In this document: positions 18,393 to 28,064 of the stretch, piece after piece
Position numbering within the stretch: the first letter of the stretch is position 1
Layout: every line of letters starts with the position of its first letter
Origin: Variovorax sp.
GTDB lineage: Bacteria; Pseudomonadota; Gammaproteobacteria; Burkholderiales; Burkholderiaceae_C
Direction: 5' to 3'
Length of the DNA: 64,000 nucleotides
Assembly (NCBI GenBank): GCA_017744935.1
Contig: JAGIAI010000013.1
Span: 1 to 64,000 of the forward strand
The notes under the pieces: model-generated
Databases searched by the model: none
What the model saw: only the letters and a program-made list of their open reading frames with translations
Told to the model about the DNA's origin: nothing
Made by a program: the position numbers and the translations under genes

Positions 18393-19139
18393 ATGACCAC
18401 CGCAAACCATGCCGTCGTCTCCAGGGACCGCTGGATCGCCGAGCGAAAGGCACTGCTCGCCCGCGAGAAGGAACTCACGCGCATGCACGACGAGATCGCC
18501 CGCGAGCGCCGCGCGCTGCCGTGGGTGCGCGTCGAGAAGCGCTACGTGTTCGACACGCCCGAGGGACCGCGCACGCTGGCTGACCTGTTCGAAGATCGTG
18601 GCCAGCTCATCGTGCAGCACTTCATGCTCGGCCCAGGATGGGAGCAGGGCTGCGTGGGCTGCTCCTACATGGCGGACCACACCGACAGCATGACGGTGCA
18701 CCTGGAGCACCGCGACATCGCCTGGGTCGCGATCTCGCGTGCGCCGCTGGCGGAGATCGAACGCTTCCAGCACCGCATGGGCTGGAAGTTCAACTGGGTG
18801 TCGTCGCATGGGAGCACGTTCAACCACGACTTCGGCGTGAGCTTCACCCCCGAAGAGAGGCAGCGCGGCGAGGTCTACTACAACTACGCGATGCAGTCGT
18901 TCCCGCACGAGGAAGCGCCGGGCATCAGCGTTTTCTTCAAGGACGAGGCGGGCGAGGTGTTCCACACCTATTCCACCTACGGGCGCGGCGTGGAAGTGAT
19001 GATGGGCACCTACAACATGATGGACCTCACGCCCAAGGGCCGCGACGAAGGCGATGAAGACATGGGATGGGTGCGCCACCACGACCGCTACGAACCCTCG
19101 CCGAAGGCAGCCGGATCGTGCTGCAGCGCTCACGGCTGA
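18393..19139 (+). CDS. DUF899 thioredoxin-like family protein
   Basis: This 248-residue protein matches DUF899. It has an N-terminal helical segment (WIAERKALLAREKELTRMHDEI), the strand LPWVRVEKRYVFDTPEG, and the thioredoxin-fold active loop GWEQGCVGCSYMADH with a CxxC pair. Later come ISRAPLAEIERFQHRMGW and FFKDEAGEVFHTYSTYGRG. An AAGGAGC site precedes the ATG. The family is predicted to be redox-active, but its partners are unknown. The C-terminal tail contains another Cys pair (SCCSAHG). Confidence 0.88.
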   Translation: MTTANHAVVSRDRWIAERKALLAREKELTRMHDEIARERRALPWVRVEKRYVFDTPEGPRTLADLFEDRGQLIVQHFMLGPGWEQGCVGCSYMADHTDSMTVHLEHRDIAWVAISRAPLAEIERFQHRMGWKFNWVSSHGSTFNHDFGVSFTPEERQRGEVYYNYAMQSFPHEEAPGISVFFKDEAGEVFHTYSTYGRGVEVMMGTYNMMDLTPKGRDEGDEDMGWVRHHDRYEPSPKAAGSCCSAHG

Positions 19140-19170
19140 CAGACGCACGGCGAGCGATGGGACCAACCTC

Positions 19171-19806
19171 ATGGCACAGCTCTGGCCATGGCTGATGGTT
19201 GCGGGGAGCGGCGCCCTTCATGGGCTCAACCCCGCTACCGGCTGGATGTTCGCGGCGGTCTGGGGATTGCGCTCGGGCGATCGGTCGCAGGCGCTACGCG
19301 CACTGACGCCGATCGCTGGCGGACATGCGGCATCGATCGCACTGGTGGCCACAGCCGTGGCGTTCGGCGTATCGATGGACCGTGCCGTGCTCCAGGCCAT
19401 GGCCGCCGGGTTGCTCGTGATTGTCGCGCTGGTGCATCTGTCGGGACGACGGTCCCGCCATCCCGACCCGCAAGCGCATGGCCACGGCCCGGTCGGACAT
19501 GCCGGCCTGGCGCTCTGGTCTTTCATGATGTCCACCGCACACGGCGCAGGATTGATGCTGGTCCCTGCGCTGGTCCCCCTGTGCATGGGGAGCGCGCCGG
19601 GACAGGCAACCACCGCATCAGGTGCGCTGGCGCTGGCTCTCGCGGCGGTGGGGATTCACACGGCGGCGATGCTCGCGGTGACCGCGTTGATCGCCACCGG
19701 CGTCTGCCACGGCTTCGATGGCGGCAGACGACTGGTGCGATCGTTTAGTCGATCTGAAGCTTCTGCTTCACCACGACTTCCTTGTAGACCTCGTATTCGG
19801 CCTTGA
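19171..19806 (+). CDS. Integral membrane protein of unknown function, probably truncated
   Basis: This 211-residue protein has about five hydrophobic segments and a striking N-terminal GALHGLNPATGWMFAAVWGL stretch. A His-rich loop (HPDPQAHGHGPVGH) and a second His motif in STAHGAGLML follow. After about residue 185 the sequence becomes Arg/Ser/Pro-rich and non-membrane, and this part overlaps the opposite-strand TctC gene by 62 bases. I infer that the original C-terminal membrane segments were lost and the frame runs on into neighbouring DNA. The His-rich loops would suit metal handling, but that is only a guess. Confidence 0.6.
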   Translation: MAQLWPWLMVAGSGALHGLNPATGWMFAAVWGLRSGDRSQALRALTPIAGGHAASIALVATAVAFGVSMDRAVLQAMAAGLLVIVALVHLSGRRSRHPDPQAHGHGPVGHAGLALWSFMMSTAHGAGLMLVPALVPLCMGSAPGQATTASGALALALAAVGIHTAAMLAVTALIATGVCHGFDGGRRLVRSFSRSEASASPRLPCRPRIRP

Positions 19807-20719
19807 TCTGCGCGGCGAACTGCTCCGGCGTATTGGCGACGATGAGCGAACCGGTGTCCTCGATGCGCTTGCGCACCGCCGGGTCCTCGACCGCCTTCTT
19901 GACGCCGGCATTGATCTTGTCGACTACTTCCTTCGGCAGCCCCTTCGGACCGAGGATGCCGTAGTAGGCCATGCGATTCACAGGCTCCAGGCCGACCTCC
20001 TTGAAGGTCGGCACGTCGGGCAGTTCCTTGAGCCGCTGCGGCGCGGACACCACGATCGGCACCAGCCGGCCGCTCTTGATGAACGGAAGCGCCGAGGGAA
20101 TGTTGTCGAACATGATCGCCACCTGGCCCGCCACCACGTCGTTAAGCGCAGGGCCCGCGCCGCGGTACGGGATGTGGGTCACGTAGGTGTTGGTCAGGCT
20201 CTTGTAGAGCTCCATCAGCAAGTGGCCGATGCCGCCCGTGCCCGAGGAGGCGTACGAATACTTGCCCGGGTTCTTCTTCAGCACCGCGACGAACTCTGCG
20301 TAGTTCTTCGCCGGAAAGCTCGGATGCACCGCGATGATGTTCGGGGTTGCCGCGATGTTGATGATCGGCGTGAAGTCGTTGATCGGGTCGTACGGCGTCT
20401 TCGGGTTGATCGCCGGATTGGCCGCGGTGCTCGACACCGTCGCGATGCCGAGCTTGTAGCCATCGGGCGTGGCGCGCGCGGTCTCGGCCGCGCCGACGAT
20501 GCCGCCGCCGCCCGCCTTGTTGATCACCACCACGCTCTGCCCCAGCGCCTTGGTCAGCGGTTCGGAAATCACGCGCGCGACGATGTCGGTGGTGCCGCCC
20601 GGCGCGAACGGCACCTGCAGTTCGATGGGCTTGTTCGGATAGCTCTGCGCCCAGCTGGACCCTGCGACCGCAAACAGCGCGGCTGCGCCGGCGAAAGCAT
20701 TCCATTGACGACGATTCAT
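19745..20719 (-). CDS. Tripartite tricarboxylate transporter (Bug/TctC) substrate-binding protein
   Basis: This is a 324-residue periplasmic protein with a signal peptide ending at GSSWAQ and the Bug signatures IELQVPFAPGGTTDIVARVI, INKAGGGGIVGAAETARA and SYASSGTGGIGHLLMELYK. It has the same length as the TctC protein at 11658-12632 but is clearly diverged from it. No TctA or TctB genes lie nearby. It diverges from the AEC transporter gene, so the two could share a regulatory region of about 110 bases. The ligand is unknown. Confidence 0.92.
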   Translation of the reverse strand: MNRRQWNAFAGAAALFAVAGSSWAQSYPNKPIELQVPFAPGGTTDIVARVISEPLTKALGQSVVVINKAGGGGIVGAAETARATPDGYKLGIATVSSTAANPAINPKTPYDPINDFTPIINIAATPNIIAVHPSFPAKNYAEFVAVLKKNPGKYSYASSGTGGIGHLLMELYKSLTNTYVTHIPYRGAGPALNDVVAGQVAIMFDNIPSALPFIKSGRLVPIVVSAPQRLKELPDVPTFKEVGLEPVNRMAYYGILGPKGLPKEVVDKINAGVKKAVEDPAVRKRIEDTGSLIVANTPEQFAAQIKAEYEVYKEVVVKQKLQID

Positions 20720-20829
20720 TGAATGGCCTCCTTGAGCCAGGAAGAAACGAAAGGTTTTGATGCTACCGGCTCGTCCGTCGCGCTACCTCGTGGATAACCC
20801 ACAAGAAGCCACCGTTTATCCTCGACCGC

Positions 20830-21738
20830 GTGAACTATGCGCAGCTTCTCTTCCCGGACTTCTCGCTCATCGCCTGCGGCTGGCTACTTTGTCGCTACAC
20901 CGCGCTCAACCGGCTCGTGTGGGACCAGGTCGAAAGCCTCGTCTACTACTTCCTCTTCCCGGTGCTGCTCTTCCATTCGATCGTGCGCAGCCCGCTCGAC
21001 TTCGACGCGACCTCGAACCTGCTGACCGCCGGCGTCGGTGTCGGCCTCTCGGGCATTGCGCTCGCCTATGCGCTGCCCTTCCTGCCGGTGATCGGCGCGC
21101 ACATCGACCGGCGCGAGCACGCCGCGAGCGCGCAGATCGCCTTCCGCTTCAACTCGTTCATATGCCTCGCCCTCGCGGGCCGCGTCGGCGGCCCCGAAGG
21201 ACTGCTCATGATCGCGGTGCTGATCGGCGTGTGCGTACCGATGTTCAACATCGCCGCGGTGTGGCCGATGGCGCGGCATGCGCAGACCGGCTTCGCGCGG
21301 CAGCTTGTACGCAATCCGCTCATCATCGCCACCGTGACCGGGCTCATCGCCAACCTGTTGGGGCTGGGCGTGCCGACGTGGCTCGAGCCCACGCTCTCGC
21401 GCATCGGCGCGTCGTCGCTGGCGCTGGGCCTGATGGCGGCCGGCGCCGGCATGCAGTTCGCGTCGCTCGCGCGCGGCAAGGTGCTGGCGGTGTCGGTGCT
21501 GGCGATCCGCCACCTGGCGCTGCCGCTCATCGGCTGGAGCCTCGCGGTGGTGCTTCGGCTCGATGCGGCACAGGCGGCTGTGCTGATGACTTTCTCTGCC
21601 GTGCCGACCGCGTCGAGCGCCTACGTGCTGGCGGCACGCATGGGCTACAACGGGCCTTACGTCGCGGGGCTGGTCACGCTCTCGACGCTGCTCGGCGTGG
21701 CGAGCCTTCCCTTCGCGCTGTCGCTGATCTCGCCCTGA
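20830..21738 (+). CDS. AEC family transporter (auxin efflux carrier-like)
   Basis: This 302-residue membrane protein has about ten hydrophobic segments. Its two similar halves are typical of the AEC family, with FRFNSFICLALAGRVGG in the first half and MTFSAVPTASSAYVLAARMGYN in the second. Bacterial AEC members move carboxylates such as malate or malonate. The GTG at 20830 is the only in-frame start giving a normal N-terminus. It diverges from a TctC binding-protein gene, consistent with organic acid traffic. Confidence 0.9.
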   Translation: MNYAQLLFPDFSLIACGWLLCRYTALNRLVWDQVESLVYYFLFPVLLFHSIVRSPLDFDATSNLLTAGVGVGLSGIALAYALPFLPVIGAHIDRREHAASAQIAFRFNSFICLALAGRVGGPEGLLMIAVLIGVCVPMFNIAAVWPMARHAQTGFARQLVRNPLIIATVTGLIANLLGLGVPTWLEPTLSRIGASSLALGLMAAGAGMQFASLARGKVLAVSVLAIRHLALPLIGWSLAVVLRLDAAQAAVLMTFSAVPTASSAYVLAARMGYNGPYVAGLVTLSTLLGVASLPFALSLISP

Positions 21739-21778
21739 CGCCACTGGCGCAAAGCCCGTCAGCCGCTACGATGCGCCG

Positions 21779-22190
21779 ATGCGCTACTTCCTCGCCGCTG
21801 TCGCTGCAGCGTCCCTCGCGGGCGCCGCGATGGCGCAGGACTACACGCGCTACCAGGGCACGTGGAACGGCCCTTTCCTCTTCTACTTCACGCAGGAAGA
21901 CGGCGGCGCCCTGGGTCCGCCGATGGTCTACCCCGGCACGCTGGAGATCGAACGCGACGGCGCCGTGCGCGGCAGCGTGCCCGACGCGGCCTGCCTGATG
22001 GCCGGTTCCAGCGCCGACTACGTATCGCCGGTGAATGCGACGATCGATCTCGACGTCAGGGACTGCCGCGACGTGCGGTTCAACGGCCGCTACACCGGCA
22101 AGCTGCTCAGCAACCCGGCATTGAAATACGCGTCGATCCGCCTGAGCTCCACGCGCTCGCTCGAAACCGGCACCGCGCAGATCTCCGCCA

Positions 22191-22204
<14 letters not shown>
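21779..22204 (+). CDS. Hypothetical secreted protein
   Basis: This 141-residue protein has a clean signal peptide (residues 1-19, cleavage after AMAQ). The mature domain is rich in aromatic residues and beta strands (YQGTWNGPFLFYFTQEDGG, FNGRYTGKLLSNP). Two cysteines, in DAACLMAG and VRDCRDV, could form a disulfide in the periplasm. The 3' end overlaps the end of the convergent queG by 14 bases. I recognise no family. The THAP4/nitrobindin-like GTWNG opening may be coincidental. Confidence 0.75.
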
Positions 22205-23282
<1,078 letters not shown>

Positions 23283-23737
23283 AGCGCCACACGCGTCTGG
23301 CGCACGGAAGACGACACGCAAGCACTGGCTCGCGCGCTCGCGTCATCGCCGGCGCTGCGTGATGCGTTCATCTCATTGCAGGGCGATCTCGGCGCCGGGA
23401 AGACCACCTTCGTGCGCCACTTGCTGCGTGCGCTCGGCATCACGGGCCGCATCAAGAGCCCGACCTATGCAGTGGTGGAACCGCACGAGGCACCCGATGG
23501 ACTCGCGATCTTTCATTTCGACTTCTACCGATTCAGCGACCCGCGCGAATGGGAAGACGCAGGATTCCGTGACATCTTCGCGGGCCCTGGCGTCAAGGTG
23601 GCCGAATGGCCTGAAAACGCTGCGGGGCGCATCCCGCTTGCGGATCTTGCTATTAAAATCGAAGCAATGACTGACGACACCCGCACCGTCACCCTTCGCG
23701 CCAACACCGAGCGCGGCGCCCGGTTGCTCGCTACTAC

Positions 23738-25216
23738 ATGAGCGCCAAGGGATTGAAACGCCGCGCATTGCTGCAGGGCGGCAGTCTTGCTCTTCTCCTC
23801 GGCATTCACGAGATCGCGCGCGGCGCAACCATCGTTGCCGTCCGCGTCTGGCCCGCCGAGGACTACACGCGCGTCACCATCGAATCCGATGGGCGCCTGA
23901 ATTCGCAGCAACTGGTCGTCGGCAATCCGCCCCGCCTCGCAGTGGACATCGAAGGCATCGACCTCAATCCGGCGTTGCGCGAGCTGGTCGGCAAGATCAA
24001 GCCCGACGATCCCTACATCAACGGCTTGCGCGTCGGGCAGTTCGCGCCGAGCGTCGTGCGGATCGTGTTCGACCTCAAGCAGGCCGTGGCCCCGCAGGTC
24101 TTCTCGCTCGCGCCGGTGGCCGCCTATCGCGACCGGCTGGTGCTCGATCTCTATCCGCAGAAGCCGATCGACCCGCTCGAAAGCTTCATCACTGAGCGCA
24201 TGCGCGAAGTGCCCAAGGCACAGGCCGCAGCGCCGGCACCGCGCGGCGCGCCGCAGGTCGCGGAAGCACCGGCCGCACCCAAGGCCGGCACCGAAGCCGA
24301 TCCACTCGGCGACCTCATGGCGCAGCAGGCAGCACGGCCGTCGCAGTCGCCTTCTTCCGCCGCGGCCGCTGCCGCAGCAGGCAAGGCGCCCGCCGGCGGG
24401 CTTCCGCTGCCGGTCCCGCCGGTGGCAAGCGCGCCACCACCTGCGCCCGCGCCCGCACCCTTGCGCGGGGGCGCCACGCCGAACCAGACCGATCGAATCA
24501 TCATCGTCGCGCTCGATCCCGGCCATGGCGGCGAAGACCCCGGCGCAATCGGCTCGAACGGCACGCGCGAAAAAGACATCGTGCTGCAGATCGCCCATCG
24601 CCTGCGCGAACGCATCAACGCGAGCAACGTCAACGGCAATCCGATGCGCGCTTTCCTCACGCGGGATGCCGACTTCTTCGTGCCGCTCGGCACACGCGTG
24701 CAGAAGGCACGGCGCGTGCAGGCCGACCTGTTCGTGAGCATTCATGCCGACGCCTTCACCACGCCCGACGCGCGCGGCGCGAGCGTGTTCGCGCTGAGCC
24801 AGGGTGGCGCATCGAGCAGTGCTGCGCGCTGGCTGGCCAACAAGGAAAACCAGGCCGACAAGGTCGGCGGCGTGAACGTCGGCAGCCACGAGGTGCAGGT
24901 CCAACGCGCACTGCTCGACATGAGCACCACGGCGCAGATCAACGACAGCCTCCGCCTCGGCGGCGCGATGCTCGGCGAGATCCGCGGCATCGGCGCACGG
25001 CTGCACAAGGGCCAGGTCGAGCAGGCCGGATTCGCGGTGCTCAAGGCGCCCGACATCCCAAGCGTGCTGGTCGAGACGGCCTTCATCAGCAACCCCGAGG
25101 AAGAAGCCAAGCTGCGCAGCGTGGCCTATCAGGAAGACCTCGCGGATGCGCTGATGCGTGGCATCCAGCGTTACTTCGCACAAAACCCACCGCTCGCACG
25201 CAGCCGACAGCTCTAG
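23738..25216 (+). CDS. amiC: N-acetylmuramoyl-L-alanine amidase, AmiC type
   Basis: This 492-residue cell-division amidase has a twin-arginine-like signal (KRRALLQGGSLALLLG), a septal-targeting AMIN domain (about 30-140) and a long Ala/Pro-rich linker (about 160-245). The zinc-dependent amidase_3 domain (about 252-485) has ligands His263 (LDPGHGG), Glu278 (TREKDI) and His336 (VSIHADAF) and a catalytic Glu in LVETAFISN. It cleaves the amide between MurNAc and the stem peptide at the septum. The start overlaps the tsaE stop, as in the enterobacterial tsaE-amiB pair. Confidence 0.94.
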   Translation: MSAKGLKRRALLQGGSLALLLGIHEIARGATIVAVRVWPAEDYTRVTIESDGRLNSQQLVVGNPPRLAVDIEGIDLNPALRELVGKIKPDDPYINGLRVGQFAPSVVRIVFDLKQAVAPQVFSLAPVAAYRDRLVLDLYPQKPIDPLESFITERMREVPKAQAAAPAPRGAPQVAEAPAAPKAGTEADPLGDLMAQQAARPSQSPSSAAAAAAAGKAPAGGLPLPVPPVASAPPPAPAPAPLRGGATPNQTDRIIIVALDPGHGGEDPGAIGSNGTREKDIVLQIAHRLRERINASNVNGNPMRAFLTRDADFFVPLGTRVQKARRVQADLFVSIHADAFTTPDARGASVFALSQGGASSSAARWLANKENQADKVGGVNVGSHEVQVQRALLDMSTTAQINDSLRLGGAMLGEIRGIGARLHKGQVEQAGFAVLKAPDIPSVLVETAFISNPEEEAKLRSVAYQEDLADALMRGIQRYFAQNPPLARSRQL

Positions 25217-25237
25217 CTGGGCCCCCACCCCCTGGCC

Positions 25238-25729
25238 TTACTTCAGGTCGATCTGGGGGTGTCGGAGGGGTAACGGCTCCTGGGCGCCGCAGGTGCGCAT
25301 GGCATCTTGCTTCAGGTTGGCGATCTCGCGCTTTGATGTGGGTGGAGAGGCGCGAAACGCTGTCGCGAAGGCTTCGGCGCCGCAACTGCAGAACTCGCCG
25401 TGGCGGGGGCGTCTCTCGGCGTTGCTGATGCAGTCCTGGCGGAACCAGGCGGCGATGGTGGATTTCGCGGCCGGGCATTGTTGGAGCAGCTTATGGTCGC
25501 GCACGACTGCGATCCGGCGACGCATTGTGGAGCCGGTCTCCTTCAGCGCATCCCGGTAGCCCTCGGTGAGGCAGCGGCAGTCGTAGAGATCGGGGTAGTC
25601 CTCGTTCTTGGCGCATGCGACGGCGAAACGCTGGACCTCGCGCTCCAGTTGGGCCGGAGTCGCGGCATGCGCGCCATGCGCGGACGCGAGCGCCAAGGCC
25701 AGCAACACCATCGCGCGTCCGCGGTTCAT
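25238..25729 (-). CDS. Hypothetical secreted Cys-rich protein
   Basis: This 163-residue protein has a signal peptide ending at HGAHAAT, then a mature region with at least seven cysteines (AVACAKNEDYPDLYDCRCL, QQCPAAK, QDCIS, GEFCSCGAEA, RTCGAQ). The spacing suggests several disulfides in the periplasm. No family is recognised. It converges on amiC and diverges from the ECF sigma factor gene. Codon use is ordinary for the window, which supports it being a real gene. Confidence 0.7.
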   Translation of the reverse strand: MNRGRAMVLLALALASAHGAHAATPAQLEREVQRFAVACAKNEDYPDLYDCRCLTEGYRDALKETGSTMRRRIAVVRDHKLLQQCPAAKSTIAAWFRQDCISNAERRPRHGEFCSCGAEAFATAFRASPPTSKREIANLKQDAMRTCGAQEPLPLRHPQIDLK

Positions 25730-25861
25730 CCGTTCTCCTCAGCAGCAGCCACCCGGCTGCGACAACCATGTTGCCGGGTCTCGCGCCGGCTGTATATGGC
25801 GGCTTCCACGAAAGTTGAAACGCGCCACGATATCGAACCATCCAATGGGCAAGAGAAGCTC

Positions 25862-26566
25862 ATGTCACACATCGCACCCACTCCTTCACACCCGCCTTCG
25901 CCGCAGGACTCGGACGCGGCGCTCGCGGCCCGCGCCGCCGGCGGCGACGCCCAGGCCTTCGCGCTCATCATGCGGCGGCACAACCAGTTCCTGTTCCGCA
26001 CGGCCCGCAGCATCCTGCGGAACGACGACGAAGCCGAAGAGGCGTTGCAGGAAGCGTACCTGCGCGCCTGGCGCGCCATCGGCAGCTTCCGCGACGAAGC
26101 CCGCCTGTCGACCTGGCTCGCGCGCATCGCCATCAACGAAGCACTCGCCCGGCTTCGGCGCCACAGCGCCCAGGTGATCCCGCTCGACACCGCGATCGAG
26201 GCCGCGGCGGACAGCGGCGAGCCCTGGGAAGAAGCCGACCCCGATCTTCAACCGGAGCGCAGCGCCATGCGGCAGGAAATCCGACACCTCATCGAACGCC
26301 GGATCGACCGGCTGCCCGAGGCGTATCGCACCGTGTTCGTGCTGCGTGCGGTCGAGGAGATGAGCGTTGCCGAAACCGCCGAGGCGCTGCAACTCAACGA
26401 AGCCACGGTACGCACGCGCTTCATGCGCGCGCGGGGCATGTTGCGCGAGCACCTGTCGCGCGATATCGACCTCGCGCTGGGTGATGCGTTCTCGTTTGCG
26501 GGTGCACGTTGCGACCGCATCGTGACCGGCGTTCTCGCAAGGATTTCCAGCCAACCAGCCAACTGA
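25862..26566 (+). CDS. RNA polymerase sigma factor, ECF subfamily
   Basis: This is a 234-residue sigma-70 family protein. Region 2 (about 40-105) contains LFRTARSILRNDDEAEEALQEAYLRAWRAI, and region 4 (about 140-195) contains IDRLPEAYRTVFVLRAVEEMSVAETAEAL with its HTH NEATVRTRFMRARGMLREHL. The ATG at 25862 has an AAGAGAAG site; the long upstream extension lies opposite the Cys-rich gene and is rejected. There is no anti-sigma gene next to it. A ferritin-like protein and a cytochrome c follow closely and are the likely regulon members. Confidence 0.9.
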   Translation: MSHIAPTPSHPPSPQDSDAALAARAAGGDAQAFALIMRRHNQFLFRTARSILRNDDEAEEALQEAYLRAWRAIGSFRDEARLSTWLARIAINEALARLRRHSAQVIPLDTAIEAAADSGEPWEEADPDLQPERSAMRQEIRHLIERRIDRLPEAYRTVFVLRAVEEMSVAETAEALQLNEATVRTRFMRARGMLREHLSRDIDLALGDAFSFAGARCDRIVTGVLARISSQPAN

Positions 26567-26577
26567 AGGGAGTTGCC

Positions 26578-27147
26578 ATGTCGTTCTTTCTCATGCCCTC
26601 ACCCGTCGCGGCGCGACGTCTCTTTCTCGGCCGGACCGGGCTCGTGCTCTCCGGCACCGCTGTCGCGCTGCTCGCCGGCAACCATGCGCTCGCGGCCAAG
26701 GCCGGCGGCGACGGCGCCAACGACGTACGCATCCTCAACACCGCGCTGGGCGCGGAGCTCGAAGCCGTGGCCGCCTACCAGGTCGGCGCCGAAAGCAAGC
26801 TGCTCGACAAGCCCGTGCTCGATCTCGCGACGACGTTCCAGGGCCATCACAAGCAGCACGCCGAGTTGCTCTCGGCCACCATCACGAAGCTCGGCGGCAA
26901 GCCTGTGTCCGCCAAGTCGAAGTACGACTTTCCGACGGACCAGTTGAAGTCGCAAGCCGATGTGCTGCGCTTCGCGGCAAAGCTCGAGCAGGGCGCGGTC
27001 AGCGCCTATCTGGGTGCGGTGCCGCTCTTCGAGGAGCGCGATCTCTCGAAGGCGGCGGCCAGCATCCTCGGCGACGAAGCGATGCACTGGGCCGTGCTGC
27101 GTCAGGCGGTGGGCGAGCCGCCCGTTCCGTCTGCTTTCGTGTCGTGA
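26578..27147 (+). CDS. Ferritin-like domain protein (DUF4439-like), exported
   Basis: This 189-residue protein has an Arg-containing export signal (RRLFLGRTGLVLSGTAVALLAG, ending near ALAAKA). A four-helix ferritin-like core carries the iron-ligand type motifs ALGAELEAVAAYQ, FQGHHKQHAELLSATI, AAKLEQGAVSAYLG and SILGDEAMHWAVLR. The Glu and His residues in these helices are placed for a di-iron centre. The gene follows the sigma factor by 11 bases behind AAGGGAG and overlaps the cytochrome start by four bases. It probably acts in the periplasm, perhaps against oxidative stress. Confidence 0.85.
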   Translation: MSFFLMPSPVAARRLFLGRTGLVLSGTAVALLAGNHALAAKAGGDGANDVRILNTALGAELEAVAAYQVGAESKLLDKPVLDLATTFQGHHKQHAELLSATITKLGGKPVSAKSKYDFPTDQLKSQADVLRFAAKLEQGAVSAYLGAVPLFEERDLSKAAASILGDEAMHWAVLRQAVGEPPVPSAFVS

Positions 27148-27533
27148 AGGCGCATGGCCTGGCGGCGGCGGTCGCGTTGGCCGCCGGCGCGACGCTGCCC
27201 GCCTTCGCCGCGACACCCGACGTCGCGCGGGGCGAGCAGATCTACGTGCGATGCATGGCCTGCCATGCGCTGGCCACCGATCGCGTCGGGCCCCGGCATT
27301 GCGGCTTGTTCGGACGGCGCGCGGGGAGCATTCCGGGCTACCCCTACTCGGATGCGATGAAGAACTCGCGCATCGTCTGGAACGAGAAGACGCTGGACCG
27401 CTTTCTCGCGAATCCGCCCGCCACGGTGTCGGGCACGACGATGACCTATGCCGGGATCGAAGACCCGCGCGAGCGAGCGGACCTGATCGCCTATCTGCGC
27501 CAGGCCGGCGAAGGCCCTGCGTGCGGTCATTGA
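27144..27533 (+). CDS. Class I cytochrome c
   Basis: This is a 129-residue periplasmic cytochrome. It has a signal peptide ending near FAATP, haem-binding CMACH at about residues 37-41, and the axial Met probably in TTMTYAGI near residue 100. The layout is that of the mitochondrial-type small cytochromes (HCGLFGRRAGSIPGYPYS). It starts with GTG overlapping the ferritin-like gene stop (GTGA), so the pair is coupled. It likely donates or accepts electrons for the ferritin-like protein or the respiratory chain. Confidence 0.9.
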   Translation: MKAHGLAAAVALAAGATLPAFAATPDVARGEQIYVRCMACHALATDRVGPRHCGLFGRRAGSIPGYPYSDAMKNSRIVWNEKTLDRFLANPPATVSGTTMTYAGIEDPRERADLIAYLRQAGEGPACGH

Positions 27534-27558
27534 GAGGTCTGAGTACGATCCCCGCGCC

Positions 27559-28017
27559 ATGAATGCTTTCGACGATTCGCTGAGTCAAGAGATCGCGCCG
27601 CTGCTCGCGAGCCTGACCGAGCACCTGCGCGCGGGCACGGTCGACGTCAAGGCGCACCGGATGCTGCTGCGCCTGCGCGAAGCCTTTCCGCTCGCGCTCG
27701 CGTCGCATAGCGAATGGCTCATGACGGCGCTATTCCCCGCGTTGTACGAATCGATGGCCGGCTCCGACGCCGTCTGCATCCGCGACATGGAGGGCGGCTT
27801 GTGCGAGGGCCACCGAAGCCTCTCGGCGCAATGGCACGCGCTGGAACCGATGCTGGGCAAGGATGCATCGCCTCCGTCCGATGCAGGTGCGCTGCTGGCG
27901 CACCTCGAACCGCTGGCCGCCCTGTATGCCCGTCAGGCAGCTTTCGAACAGGACGAGCTCTTTCCGATGGCCGAACGGCTGCTGAGCGACGAAGTACTGG
28001 CTCACCTGCGCGCCTGA
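27559..28017 (+). CDS. Helical protein, possibly hemerythrin-like
   Basis: This 152-residue, mostly helical soluble protein has His and acidic residues spaced along its helices (KAHRMLLRLREAF, LCEGHRSLSAQWHALEP, QAAFEQDELFPMAERLL). The last motif resembles the helix-4 E..LFP.ae pattern of hemerythrin-like proteins, but the complete five-His ligand set is not obvious. It starts 25 bases after the cytochrome gene. The neighbouring ferritin-like and haem proteins make a metal- or oxygen-related role plausible. Confidence in the family is low, in the gene good. Confidence 0.6.
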   Translation: MNAFDDSLSQEIAPLLASLTEHLRAGTVDVKAHRMLLRLREAFPLALASHSEWLMTALFPALYESMAGSDAVCIRDMEGGLCEGHRSLSAQWHALEPMLGKDASPPSDAGALLAHLEPLAALYARQAAFEQDELFPMAERLLSDEVLAHLRA

Positions 28018-28064
28018 CCCGGGGCGACCCGCACTCGCTAAGATTGCGGGTCTTCGCCTCCGCC

